This document shows positions 18,959 to 27,369 of a DNA stretch of 64,000 nucleotides, one piece after another. Positions within the stretch are counted from its first letter, which is position 1. The number at the start of each line of letters is the position of its first letter. Origin of the DNA: Gillisella vitis (GTDB lineage: Bacteria; Pseudomonadota; Alphaproteobacteria; Rhizobiales; Rhizobiaceae); NCBI GenBank assembly GCA_009744235.1, contig WPHV01000001.1:434001-498000 (forward strand), in the 5' to 3' direction. Made by a program: the position numbers and the translations under genes. The notes beneath the pieces are model-generated. The model saw only the letters and a program-made list of their open reading frames with translations, did no database searches and was not told where the DNA came from.

Positions 18959-21121
18959 TCAGCCGACGATATCCTTGGTGATTTCCGCCAGGCAATATTC
19001 GGCCACAGCAGCAATGGTCCAGGCCGGGGTAGCAGCACCGGTAGAGCCGGGAATCAGAGAACCGTCGACCACATAGAGGCCGGGTACCGGCGTGTCGTTG
19101 GCCGCCTTGACCCTGCCGAATCCGTCACAGGCCTTGCCAAGCACGCAGCCGCCAAGCGGATGGGCCGTGACGCCATAGGCCACCACGAATTCCTCCTTCA
19201 CCGTGTTGGAGTTCCAGCCTTCCAAGAGCCGGGCGTGATGCAGCCGGGTCGATTGCAGAGCCGGCAGTGCACCGCGATAGGAGAGCGGGCCGTTGCGCAG
19301 GATCAGGCTCTCGCCGTCCTTGCTGGCATTGATCTCACCCCATTCAGTCAGCACAGTGGCCAGCGCTGTGATCGAATCCAGCACGCCGACATTGGTGTCG
19401 CCATCTTTGGAAGGCACCGTGCCTGCATCCGGCGTATTGGGATAATAAAGACTATAGACCGTACGACCCGAAGAACTGGCCGATGCCGCATCCTCTACAA
19501 AATAGCCAGGCGCTGGCTGATAGCAGACCGACATATTATAGGTATTTTGCAGATTGTCGGCTTCGTCAAACCAGGCCGGATAGAGCATGAGGCGAATGAA
19601 AGACGCCGAATTGTGGCTCTTCATGTAGTCGATCGAATCGTCGAAGGCCACCTTCAGCTCGTCGTCAGAAAGGTCGTGATCCAGACTTTCGTCCTTGACG
19701 AAATAGAAGGAGGCATCGGTCGAGCCGGGACCGCCGTCCGAAGGCCGCGTCTTGCAGCTCATGTCCTGGGTGCCGGTGACATCACCGTTCTGGCCCCAGA
19801 ATTGGCCGACATATTTGCTCAACGCTGGCAGGCCGGAGGTGTCAGGCGCTTGCGGATTGGGGTTGTTGGAATATTCCAGCAGCATGGATGCCGTATGCAT
19901 AGAACCAGCCGAGAAGATCACGTTCTTCGCCCGATAGGTCACCGATGTCGGATTGGCGACATCGGTTGGCGAGATCTCCTCGACAGTGACGACATAGACC
20001 GGGCTCACACTGTTGGAGCTCAGATCCTGGTAGACATTGGTGACATTGCTGAGGCATTGAATGTCAAGTAGGCCGGTTTCCTTGGCCTGTTTCAGGTAGT
20101 TCTGGTCCAGCGCCTTCTTGACGCCCAGCAATTCCTTTTTCCCCAATGGCTTGGTCGAGACCGAATAGCTGTTCATGCCATACCACATTTCGCCGATGAT
20201 GGCGGACGGCAGCATTTCAGCATTGACTTCCTTGCAGACCACGCCCCAGTCGAGCGCCAGCTTGGTATATTCCAGCGTGACTGACTGGATCGGCGTTTCG
20301 ACGGCGCCCGACTTAACGACCTCATCGATCTTCTCGACCTGCGCCCTGAAGCTACGGGTAGAGAGATAGGGCGGGCTGTCCTTGAGCGGATAGGAGACCG
20401 TCAGGTCCGCATCGCTGCTGACCGGCACCGTCACCGACACCTTGTTTTCCTTGGCGTCGATGGTTTTCGGTCCCATCATCTGCTCGACCGTATCGTAATG
20501 CTGCGCCAGTTCGCCATAGGATAGCAGCACATCCTCGTAGGAATCCAGATTTTCCGGGTCGCGGAAGGCCAGGGTGAAGGCCAGTTGCGACGGCTTCTGG
20601 AAGAACGAGTTATAGACCTGCGACGTGCCGCCCAGCCCCGCGCCGACAATGGTGGTCATCGTCGGCAAGCTGCCATCAAAAGCGGTGATCGTCTCGACCA
20701 GGCCGGGATAGACCGGAATCGGGCGCTGCGCATAGGTGGTCATCGTATTGAAGTTGGCGGTCGCGTCACCCAAATCCTCTGGCTGGCCATAGGTGACCGG
20801 TGGGGATTGCGGCGTGCCGAACGGCTCGACATTCACCATCCAGCCAGCGCGGCCATCCGGCTGGCGATAGTTGCTAAACGGCGGCGCGGTGGTGGGCTGG
20901 CCTGTCAGATTGCCCCACCAGTCCTTGCCGCGCTCCAAAAGCAGCACGGGCTTACCGGTACCCTTGGGACGATCAACCTTCTGGAAGGCCTCGCATAGCC
21001 TGAGCGCGGCGACGCTGCCGCCGAAGCCGGAGCCGATGATGATCGTTTCATAAACCGGCGGACCACCATTTCCGGGAATGGCAATTTCTTCGGCTGGCGC
21101 CGAAATGTTTTTCGAAGACAC
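18959..21121 (-). CDS. GMC-family FAD oxidoreductase
   Basis: 720 residues, longer than most GMC enzymes (500-600). The FAD-binding motif ETIIIGSGFGGSVAALRL lies near residue 25, and the C-terminal block has the HPLGGC segment and LYVVDGSLIPGSTGAATPAW typical of GMC/cholesterol-oxidase-like flavoproteins. It should oxidise an alcohol group; substrate unknown. The start is a GTG at 21121 with AGGGGG upstream. No signal peptide is evident. The SHMT-like gene lies 156 bases upstream on the same strand, separated by a strong hairpin, so the two may share a transcript. Confidence 0.85.
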   Translation of the reverse strand: MSSKNISAPAEEIAIPGNGGPPVYETIIIGSGFGGSVAALRLCEAFQKVDRPKGTGKPVLLLERGKDWWGNLTGQPTTAPPFSNYRQPDGRAGWMVNVEPFGTPQSPPVTYGQPEDLGDATANFNTMTTYAQRPIPVYPGLVETITAFDGSLPTMTTIVGAGLGGTSQVYNSFFQKPSQLAFTLAFRDPENLDSYEDVLLSYGELAQHYDTVEQMMGPKTIDAKENKVSVTVPVSSDADLTVSYPLKDSPPYLSTRSFRAQVEKIDEVVKSGAVETPIQSVTLEYTKLALDWGVVCKEVNAEMLPSAIIGEMWYGMNSYSVSTKPLGKKELLGVKKALDQNYLKQAKETGLLDIQCLSNVTNVYQDLSSNSVSPVYVVTVEEISPTDVANPTSVTYRAKNVIFSAGSMHTASMLLEYSNNPNPQAPDTSGLPALSKYVGQFWGQNGDVTGTQDMSCKTRPSDGGPGSTDASFYFVKDESLDHDLSDDELKVAFDDSIDYMKSHNSASFIRLMLYPAWFDEADNLQNTYNMSVCYQPAPGYFVEDAASASSSGRTVYSLYYPNTPDAGTVPSKDGDTNVGVLDSITALATVLTEWGEINASKDGESLILRNGPLSYRGALPALQSTRLHHARLLEGWNSNTVKEEFVVAYGVTAHPLGGCVLGKACDGFGRVKAANDTPVPGLYVVDGSLIPGSTGAATPAWTIAAVAEYCLAEITKDIVG

Positions 21122-21173
21122 GATAAAGACCCCCTAGAAAATATTGGGTTCGGAAGAAATATGAGGTTCAGGG

Positions 21174-21210
21174 CAGGCCTGTCCGGTCCGGATAGCACCG
21201 GACAGGCCTG
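21174..21210. terminator. Hairpin between the SHMT-like and GMC genes
   Basis: Perfect 14-base arms (21174-21187 and 21197-21210) with a 9-base loop and no T-run. It may partly terminate the SHMT-like transcript or protect an mRNA end. Confidence 0.6.
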
Positions 21211-21277
21211 TTACGTTTCATGGTTGTTTTTCGGGAAAACTTGTTTCCCAACCGTTCGACAGGAAGGGAAATCAAAC

Positions 21278-22453
21278 TCACATGACAATGTGCTGGTGGT
21301 TGGCATTCATCTCGACGACTTCACGGCGAAGCGAGGGAATGACATTCTGATTGCTGGAGACAATCTCCGCCATGATTTCAGAAATGCGCGTGCAATCGGC
21401 TTCGACATAGCCAAGACGGGTGATTTCCGCCGTGCCGACCCGCATGAAGCCATCCACATGGATGTTATGCTGCTTCAGCTTATCGCGATATCCCTGCCCC
21501 ATCTGCCGGTCGAGCTTAGGAAGCACTTGGTGGCAATAGGATAGTTCCGAGAATTTCTTGGTGGACTGGCCCCGCATCTCATAGCCCTTGGCTTGCAGCG
21601 TGTTGGCGAAAGCGCGCGAGTTCTTCACCACCTGCTCGGCATAACGCTCCCACGGCACTTCATCGATGACGATGCCCAGCGAAGCGATGCGCGCCAGATG
21701 CGGATTGCAAATCATCGTCGGCCCGTTCAACGGCGTGAAATTGGAGACGATGTCGATGCGATCGTTCAATTCTTTGCTGTTGGTGACGATAATGCCGCCC
21801 TGCGGACCGGGGAATGTCTTGTGGGTCGAACCAAACAGAATATCCGCGCCCTCGTTGAGCGGGTCCTGATACTGTTTGCCAACGATCAGGCCAAGGCTGT
21901 GCGAGCCATCATAGGCAACGATGCCGCCATAGCTATGCACAAGATCGGCCACTTCGCGCACAGGCATGGGAACGGTGAAGATCGACGCACCAAGAATGAC
22001 CAGTTTCGGCTTTTCCCGCTCAAGCAGTTCCAGAGTGGCTTCCAGATCAAGCTGCCACTCTTCATCATCGAAAGGAAGCGGCAAGGAGACGCGGTCAAAC
22101 ACCTCATAATTGAAGGGATAGCCGCCACCTGGAAAGAAAGGCGGCACGCGCCCAACCTTGTCGCCCGGCGACGTCAGCGCGAACACAACGGCCATCAGGC
22201 TCGCACTACCGGAAATCGGGGAAATATTCACATACTCGGCGTTGAAAAGCTTTTTGGCCTTCTGCTCGGTAATCGAGACGATTTCCTGGGAAATATCGGT
22301 ACCGGCATAAAATGGCGCCGCATATCGGGACGCAAGGTCGGAACTCAGAGCGGCCAAAGCGGCCGGAGACATACGGTTTTCACTGACGATCAGGTTAATA
22401 GCACCCGTTCTCACATCATTATGCTTGCTAATAAGTTTTACAATTTCATTCAT
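21278..22453 (-). CDS. SHMT-like PLP-dependent enzyme
   Basis: 391 residues with the fold of serine hydroxymethyltransferase, but shorter than GlyA (about 430) and divergent. Kept: NLIVSEN near residue 20, YDGSHSLGL (PLP-pyridine Asp and the following His) and GSTHKTFPGPQGG with the PLP lysine. Changed: the GlyA HSGS segment is ISGS and the GGHLTHG segment is replaced by FFPGGGYPFNY. It is unlikely to be the housekeeping GlyA; an aldolase, transaldolase or alpha-substituted amino acid function is possible. GAGG precedes the ATG. The neighbour downstream is a GMC oxidoreductase, so a two-enzyme conversion is plausible but inferred. Confidence 0.8.
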   Translation of the reverse strand: MNEIVKLISKHNDVRTGAINLIVSENRMSPAALAALSSDLASRYAAPFYAGTDISQEIVSITEQKAKKLFNAEYVNISPISGSASLMAVVFALTSPGDKVGRVPPFFPGGGYPFNYEVFDRVSLPLPFDDEEWQLDLEATLELLEREKPKLVILGASIFTVPMPVREVADLVHSYGGIVAYDGSHSLGLIVGKQYQDPLNEGADILFGSTHKTFPGPQGGIIVTNSKELNDRIDIVSNFTPLNGPTMICNPHLARIASLGIVIDEVPWERYAEQVVKNSRAFANTLQAKGYEMRGQSTKKFSELSYCHQVLPKLDRQMGQGYRDKLKQHNIHVDGFMRVGTAEITRLGYVEADCTRISEIMAEIVSSNQNVIPSLRREVVEMNANHQHIVM

Positions 22454-22921
22454 AATTCGCCTCGTTAATCCTGGGAGGTTTAAGGACTGCGCGCGAGAAT
22501 TAGCAGTCAGTAAATTTTAAAACTACCCTAAATTGTAACTGTAATTTTTGATTGTTTTTTTCAACCCAAAAAAAGTCATTCGGGGCCGTAAGGACGGAGA
22601 CGTCAGGATTTTGCCGGCGCACGCGGAGCCAGCTTCATGATCTCCAAGAGCTAGACTTGGAGATACATAAGCAAGAACAATATGTTATGTTATTTATTAG
22701 GAGAAGCTTCAACAGCAGGCAGCAAGGCAGCGCGAGGCTCCGTACCGCAATCGACCCGTTTTCGCAATCGGCTTCAGATCCAACCGCGCCCATACCGAGC
22801 AGCCCTTGATGAGCGATGGTCCCAGGCTTTTAGCGGCGTATTCAACAGGTCATACGGCGCATGAAAGCTAGAGAACGGCACCCATCGCTTAATCGATCTA
22901 TTCGCCAAAAGCCGATGCTTT
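22454..22921. other. Gap with the SHMT-like promoter region
   Basis: 468 bases. The left 110 bases are AT-rich and must hold the promoter of the minus-strand SHMT-like gene. Short frames further right have no ribosome-binding site or recognisable domain. Nothing else seen. Confidence 0.4.
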
Positions 22922-23281
22922 TTAACGATCAAGCCCCAACGATCTGGATTTGCGGATCGTTGCATGATTGGCCTCGGCCCAATTTTTCATCAGATGAAAC
23001 GGTACCAACAAGGAACGCCCAAGCGGAGTGAGGTCATATTCCACCCGCTGCGGGACAACCGGATAGACCCGGCGTTCGACAAGGCCATCCAGTTCCAATC
23101 GCCGGAGCGTCTGCGACAGCATCCGCTGCGAAATATCGGGAATGCATCGCTTAAGCTCTGAAAACCGCAGCGTTCCCCCTTCGAGGTGCAGAGCGATCAG
23201 CATGCTCCAGCGGTCGGAGACGCGGTGAAGCACATCGCGTATGGGGCAATTTTCCAGGTTGTTTTCCAGAGTTTCCATCAC
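22922..23281 (-). CDS. HxlR-family transcriptional regulator
   Basis: 119 residues of winged-helix HxlR type: the single N-terminal cysteine in ENCPIRDVLHRVSDRWSMLI and the block GGTLRFSELKRCIPDISQRM are family hallmarks. These repressors often sense reactive aldehydes, quinones or redox stress through that cysteine. It is divergent from a nitroreductase gene, and the gap holds a TTACCT/AGGTAA dyad, so control of that gene and of itself is likely. Confidence 0.92.
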   Translation of the reverse strand: MMETLENNLENCPIRDVLHRVSDRWSMLIALHLEGGTLRFSELKRCIPDISQRMLSQTLRRLELDGLVERRVYPVVPQRVEYDLTPLGRSLLVPFHLMKNWAEANHATIRKSRSLGLDR

Positions 23282-23298
23282 GTTAAACGATTGCCCGG

Positions 23299-23320
23299 TT
23301 ACCTCAGGGTTACCAGGTAA
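23299..23320. promoter_or_regulatory. Probable HxlR operator
   Basis: TTACCT-N10-AGGTAA with a GGTTACC repeat inside the spacer, located between two divergent genes. Further GGTAAC-like half sites lie at 23375-23380 and 23345-23349 (TTACC). Confidence 0.6.
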
Positions 23321-23401
23321 TTTCTCGCTCCCTTTCTTGCGCCGCTTACCGCCGCGCCATAGCCTGGCGCGACTGGTAACTAGAAGAGAGCAGGTTCAAT
23401 A

Positions 23402-24001
23402 ATGGATGTAAAGACAAACTCCCGCACAGCGGAACACCCAATCGAAGATTTCTTCGTGGATCGCTGGTCTCCCCGCGCCTTCACCGAAGAGACGATTTCC
23501 GAACAGGATCTGCTTGGCGTGCTGGAGGCGGCGCGCTGGGCACCCTCCGGCCTGAACGCCCAGCCCTGGCGCTTTATTTACAGCTTTCGCGGAGAATCGC
23601 AATTTGATGGAGTCATCGCGGCGCTCTGGGAAGGAAACCAGGTCTGGGCGCAACATGCGGCAGCGCTGATCGTCATCACCACAAAGACAACTCTCATTCC
23701 ACCGGGCAGCGATGCGGAGGTACCCAATCCCGGCCACACCTTCGACGCGGGAACAGCCTGGGGCTATCTGGCTCTCCAGGCCCATCTGAAGGGCTGGTCC
23801 ACCCATGCCATGGGCGGCATCGACCCGGTAAAGACTGCCGAAGCGGTCAATATGCCCGAGGGATATGCCATGCAGGTGGTCATCGCGATCGGGCGACGCG
23901 CCAGTGCCGACCAGCTTCCCGAGGCGCTGCGCGGACGCGAGGCACCAAGCCCGCGCCGCCCTGTCGACGCCTCCGCTTTCCACGGCACATTTCCCCTTTG
24001 A
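23402..24001 (+). CDS. Nitroreductase-family flavoprotein
   Basis: 199 residues. The FMN-binding start FVDRWSPRAFTEETISEQDL and LEAARWAPSGLNAQPWRF are typical, and AWGYLALQAHLKGWSTHAMGG belongs to the second half of the fold. Such proteins reduce nitro compounds, quinones or enals with NAD(P)H. Divergent HxlR gene and operator suggest induction by electrophiles. The next gene (SnoaL-like) starts 20 bases downstream and is probably cotranscribed. Confidence 0.9.
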   Translation: MDVKTNSRTAEHPIEDFFVDRWSPRAFTEETISEQDLLGVLEAARWAPSGLNAQPWRFIYSFRGESQFDGVIAALWEGNQVWAQHAAALIVITTKTTLIPPGSDAEVPNPGHTFDAGTAWGYLALQAHLKGWSTHAMGGIDPVKTAEAVNMPEGYAMQVVIAIGRRASADQLPEALRGREAPSPRRPVDASAFHGTFPL

Positions 24002-24021
24002 ACTGAATAGAGACCAGAATC

Positions 24022-24423
24022 ATGAGCGACTATAAAAAGGCGATTGTCAGAAAACTCATTGAAGAGGTTCAAGTCGGCGGCAATTACGCCGTCTTCGATG
24101 CCTTGATGCATCCAGATTTCATCGACCACACGCCCACGCCCGGCTTTTCACCTGATCGCGACAGCGTGCGGGCATTCTACCGTGCTTTCCACGCCTCCTT
24201 CTCCGAACCTGTCTGCGAGATCGATTTCCAGACCGCCGAAGGCGACCTCGTCACCACCCGCAAGGTCTATTCCGTTACCCATTCCGGCCCCTTTAACGGC
24301 ATTCCGCCAACCGGACGGCGTATAACATTCGACGTTATCGATGTGCTGGAGGTCGAAGGCGAGTTCATTACCGCGCATTGGGGCATTCTGAACCTCATGA
24401 AGATCGTCGCGCAGATAAGCTGA
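24022..24423 (+). CDS. SnoaL-like (NTF2 fold) protein
   Basis: 133 residues with the SnoaL/ester-cyclase pattern: DALMHPDFIDHTPTPGF and a C-terminal FDVIDVLEVEGEFITAHWGI. The family includes polyketide cyclases, dehydratases and small-molecule hydrolases; no specific reaction can be assigned. Likely in an operon with the nitroreductase. Confidence 0.82.
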   Translation: MSDYKKAIVRKLIEEVQVGGNYAVFDALMHPDFIDHTPTPGFSPDRDSVRAFYRAFHASFSEPVCEIDFQTAEGDLVTTRKVYSVTHSGPFNGIPPTGRRITFDVIDVLEVEGEFITAHWGILNLMKIVAQIS

Positions 24424-24655
24424 CCCTTGAAATAGCCGGCGCGCGGAATCATCTGCGCGTCTGCGTCTGCGCCTGTCTCGGAACGAGGGGGCTGAAGAAA
24501 AGGTCCGAATCAAGGGATCGAAGCCCAAAAAAGCTCCAAATCTTTGTCGCCACCTTGATCCGGCACCCTTCTGCATAATTCCTTAAACCAGAATCGATTC
24601 AACGAATTATACAGCAGATATAAAATCTTACAGCGCCGTGGAAATTTAATGAAAA

Positions 24656-24732
24656 TGGCGCACCCGACAGGATTCGAACCTGTGACCTTTGGAATCGGAA
24701 TCCAACACTCTATCCAGCTGAGCTACGGGTGC
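24656..24732 (-). tRNA. tRNA-Arg, anticodon CCG
   Basis: Cloverleaf read on the minus strand: acceptor GCACCCG/CGGGTGC, D-arm with AGCTGGATAGAG, anticodon stem TTGGA/TCCAA around loop TTCCGAT (anticodon CCG, codon CGG), T-arm with GGTTCGAATCC, discriminator G and an encoded CCA. 77 bases including CCA. No integrase lies next to it. Confidence 0.96.
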
Positions 24733-24870
24733 GTTCAGATGAGCACTTGTGGTGCGAAGCGGTACATAGCCTAGTCTGGCGGCCGCATCAATGGTGAATT
24801 TGTGTTCGATCCACAGAAGCCTGCCCGCCGAAAAAGGTACCTCTAAAATAAGAGATTGTCGATACAGCTG

Positions 24871-24949
24871 TTTTACCCCTATATTGTTTCAGGGGGAAAT
24901 CATTCAATTAAAGAATTATCTTGTACCCATATGTTAAGAAGGGTAAAGA
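24871..24949. promoter_or_regulatory. Two operator-like dyads upstream of the marR gene
   Basis: Copies begin at 24871 (TTTTACCCCTATAT...AGGGGG) and 24921 (TTGTACCCATATG...GGGTAAA), exactly 50 bases apart. Each has a TACCC arm and a GGG(T) arm. Spacing close to five helical turns would place two bound proteins on the same face of DNA. Confidence 0.5.
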
Positions 24950-25026
24950 TGAACTGTTATTGAGAGTCAGAACATGCCGGATTGTGGGATCGGGCATTGG
25001 TCACGGGAGGTTTGTAGTCTAGGGGC

Positions 25027-25500
25027 ATGAGCAATCAACATTTTATTGGTGAGGGCGCCGGTGTTCGACAAGGGGTTGTCGATTATTCCGGGCTAGCCTA
25101 TTCACTCGGCTTTCGCGTCAGGCGCGCACAGCTGGCCATTTTGCAGGACTTTCAGGATGTTCTCGGCGGTCATGATATCCGGCCAGCTGATTTTTCCGTT
25201 CTGTCTATCATAGCCGGTAATTCCGGAATGAAGCAAAGCGACGTTGCCTCGACGCTAGCAATCCAGCGAGCCAATTTCGTTGCAATCGTCGATGGATTGG
25301 AAGACAAGGGCCTTATCGAGCGCCGTCGCTCGGATACGGATCGCCGCGTCTATTTTCTTCACCTGACGTCCAAGGGGTCGGCATTTCTCGAAGAGCTTTT
25401 GCCGAAGTGGCGCGAGCATGAGGAAAAATTCGTGGGTCGCCTCGGCGGATCGGAAAAACGCGATCAGCTGATTGAGCTACTGAAGTCGATTTCCGAGTAA
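25027..25500 (+). CDS. MarR-family transcriptional regulator
   Basis: 157 residues. Winged helix with GMKQSDVASTLAIQRANFVAIVDGLEDKGLIERRRSDTDRRVYFLHLT, including the RRxSDxDRR wing. It usually represses efflux or catabolic genes and responds to phenolic ligands. No obvious target gene adjoins it except itself; two dyads upstream suggest autoregulation. Confidence 0.93.
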   Translation: MSNQHFIGEGAGVRQGVVDYSGLAYSLGFRVRRAQLAILQDFQDVLGGHDIRPADFSVLSIIAGNSGMKQSDVASTLAIQRANFVAIVDGLEDKGLIERRRSDTDRRVYFLHLTSKGSAFLEELLPKWREHEEKFVGRLGGSEKRDQLIELLKSISE

Positions 25501-25665
25501 TGATCAAACATACTCAGGTTCGGAGTCATATCCGAACCTGAGTTATCGCATTGAAATCCGGCAAGAAAATACCACTTCGGAAATCCGGTTTCATTTTCCC
25601 ATGAAAATTCCGGCTATCCCCTGCACGGCCAGACAAACAAGAGCTTTTTCCTGACACCCGGGTTT

Positions 25666-26133
25666 TCAAGATCTTGTCTTCAGTGCCTGATCTATCAGTT
25701 GATTGGCAATGGTCATCCGGGTATGAGCCGCATCCGCAAATAACGGATGAACCAGGTCCGGGTGATTGAGCTGCGCAAATGCTCTCCGCTTGGCTTTCAA
25801 GCTTGAAGCCTCGTCATTATCAGCAATACCCAGATCCTCTGCAACCTCTTCCGGCGCAAGACGCGCGAGGTAAGGGGGCATTTCAGGGGGAGCCACCTCT
25901 TCCTTGGCCAATTCTGCCTCGGAAACAGCGTCCTCATCCGGCATCAGCTCGAGATATTGCTCTTGCGCCCACGCCGCAGCGGCTTGTGGCACGTGGCTGT
26001 TTTCTTGAACGAAGCCGGTATTCAATCCAGAGACGCGGTAATGATTGGCCTCACCCTCAAGTTCAGCCTTTTCCGCCTCTTCATTCGAAAGCCGTTCGAC
26101 GACGGATTGAAAGATCGATTGTCCAAACAACAT
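25666..26133 (-). CDS. Hypothetical protein ending in a J-like domain
   Basis: 155 residues. The N-terminal two thirds are acidic and Ala/Glu-rich with no family I recognise. The last 50 residues (SLKAKRRAFAQLNHPDLV then HTRMTIANQLIDQAL) match the helix II-HPD loop-helix III pattern of a DnaJ J-domain, with an intact HPD. It may bind DnaK through this end. The normal J-domain is N-terminal in DnaJ; a C-terminal one is typical of specialised cochaperones. Monocistronic. Confidence 0.6.
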   Translation of the reverse strand: MLFGQSIFQSVVERLSNEEAEKAELEGEANHYRVSGLNTGFVQENSHVPQAAAAWAQEQYLELMPDEDAVSEAELAKEEVAPPEMPPYLARLAPEEVAEDLGIADNDEASSLKAKRRAFAQLNHPDLVHPLFADAAHTRMTIANQLIDQALKTRS

Positions 26134-26224
26134 CGCGCCTGTCCTGATTTGCCAAGAACTCTACAGCACAACGGACAAAACCGGAATTAGTTTCCAAGAG
26201 CCGGCACGGCAACAGGGTTAAGAG

Positions 26225-27187
26225 CTAAACGATCAGCCTGACGGAGCCGGAGGTTCGTCCTTCCTCCAGGTCGGCATGGGCCTGCGCCGCTTGCGCCAAG
26301 GAATAGCGCGCGCCTTCCGGCAGGCTGAAGCCGGTTTTCAGCATCTCGAACCACGCTTCGGCTGCTCGGCGGTATGCATCCCGATCGGCGAGGAGAGAAA
26401 TGATGCTCGCCCGAATGAGCGATCGATTGACAAGGCTCATGGGATCGATGAGTGGCAAGGTGCCTGCTGTCTGTCCGATTGATGCCACCAGTCCGAAAAC
26501 ACGCACGGCGCGCAGGCTTCCGGCAAGGGTGTCGCCACCCACACCATCGATGACCAGATCAACGCCCCGGCCTTTCGTCAGTCCCAACGTCACGTCGACA
26601 AAATCGCTTTGTTTGTAAAGGACGGCATGGTCGAGGCCGTGCTGTGTCGCGAGATCGGCCTTTGCCTGCGATCCAACGGTGCCGATGACTTTTGCGCCCT
26701 TCTTCTTCGCCCATTGCGTCAGGATCAGGCCAAGCCCGCCTGCTGCGGCGTGAACCAGAACCACCTGCCCCGGCGACACGTGTCCAACGGTTTCAAGCAG
26801 CATATACGCAGTCAATCCACGCAGAAAGGATCCACCGAGAAGCTCGTCATCAAGCTCCGCAGGCGGCTTTACGGCGATGGAGGCCGGAATGATCCTGCTG
26901 GCCGCATAGCTGCCAGCTGGCAATCCCGCATAGACCACCCGGTCGCCAACCTGGAAATCGGCAACGTCATCGGCCACCTCTTCAACCACGCCCAAGGCTT
27001 CCACGCCCGGCACCGCCGGCAAGGGCAAAGGATAGGCGCCGCTGCGGTGATAGATGTCGATATAATTGACGCCGACCACCGTCTGCCGCAGGCGAATTTC
27101 ACCTGGCTTGAGAGCAACTATGTCACGAGAAACTGGCTGCAAAACATCCGCTGCGCCAGGATATTTAAATTCCATGACCAAAGTCAT
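26225..27187 (-). CDS. Zinc-less quinone oxidoreductase (Qor type)
   Basis: 320 residues. The MDR-fold start TVVGVNYIDIYHRSGAYPLP and the NADPH motif VLVHAAAGGLGLILTQWAK define quinone oxidoreductase/crotonyl reductase relatives without zinc ligands. It would reduce quinones or enones with NADPH. The start at 27187 has AGGGAG upstream and is preferred over the 419-residue frame. It is divergent from a LysR gene that probably controls it. Confidence 0.92.
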   Translation of the reverse strand: MTLVMEFKYPGAADVLQPVSRDIVALKPGEIRLRQTVVGVNYIDIYHRSGAYPLPLPAVPGVEALGVVEEVADDVADFQVGDRVVYAGLPAGSYAASRIIPASIAVKPPAELDDELLGGSFLRGLTAYMLLETVGHVSPGQVVLVHAAAGGLGLILTQWAKKKGAKVIGTVGSQAKADLATQHGLDHAVLYKQSDFVDVTLGLTKGRGVDLVIDGVGGDTLAGSLRAVRVFGLVASIGQTAGTLPLIDPMSLVNRSLIRASIISLLADRDAYRRAAEAWFEMLKTGFSLPEGARYSLAQAAQAHADLEEGRTSGSVRLIV

Positions 27188-27330
27188 CGGCTCACTCCCT
27201 GTGTGTCGCACCCTCGCTGTCATACCAAGGCTTCTTGCCAAGGATTTTGGTATTCCATTTTCAGACATCTCAAGGCGAGGTGCATTTGCATCTTTGTGCA
27301 TTGGTATCTCTGGTAGGCTCATGTGCGATA

Positions 27331-27346
27331 GTGCATACTTACGCAC
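27331..27346. promoter_or_regulatory. LysR-type operator between qor and its regulator
   Basis: GTGCATACTTACGCAC is a near-perfect palindrome containing the T-N11-A core of LysR-type sites, within a wider dyad TGTGCG...CGCACA at 27322-27347. It lies just upstream of the regulator start, as in autoregulated pairs. Confidence 0.5.
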
Positions 27347-27369
27347 AGTACATGTGGAGAAACGCACAA

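Noticed and set aside
24656..24732. tRNA-Arg as an integration site of a genomic island
   Set aside because: No integrase or direct repeat of the tRNA 3' end was seen nearby.
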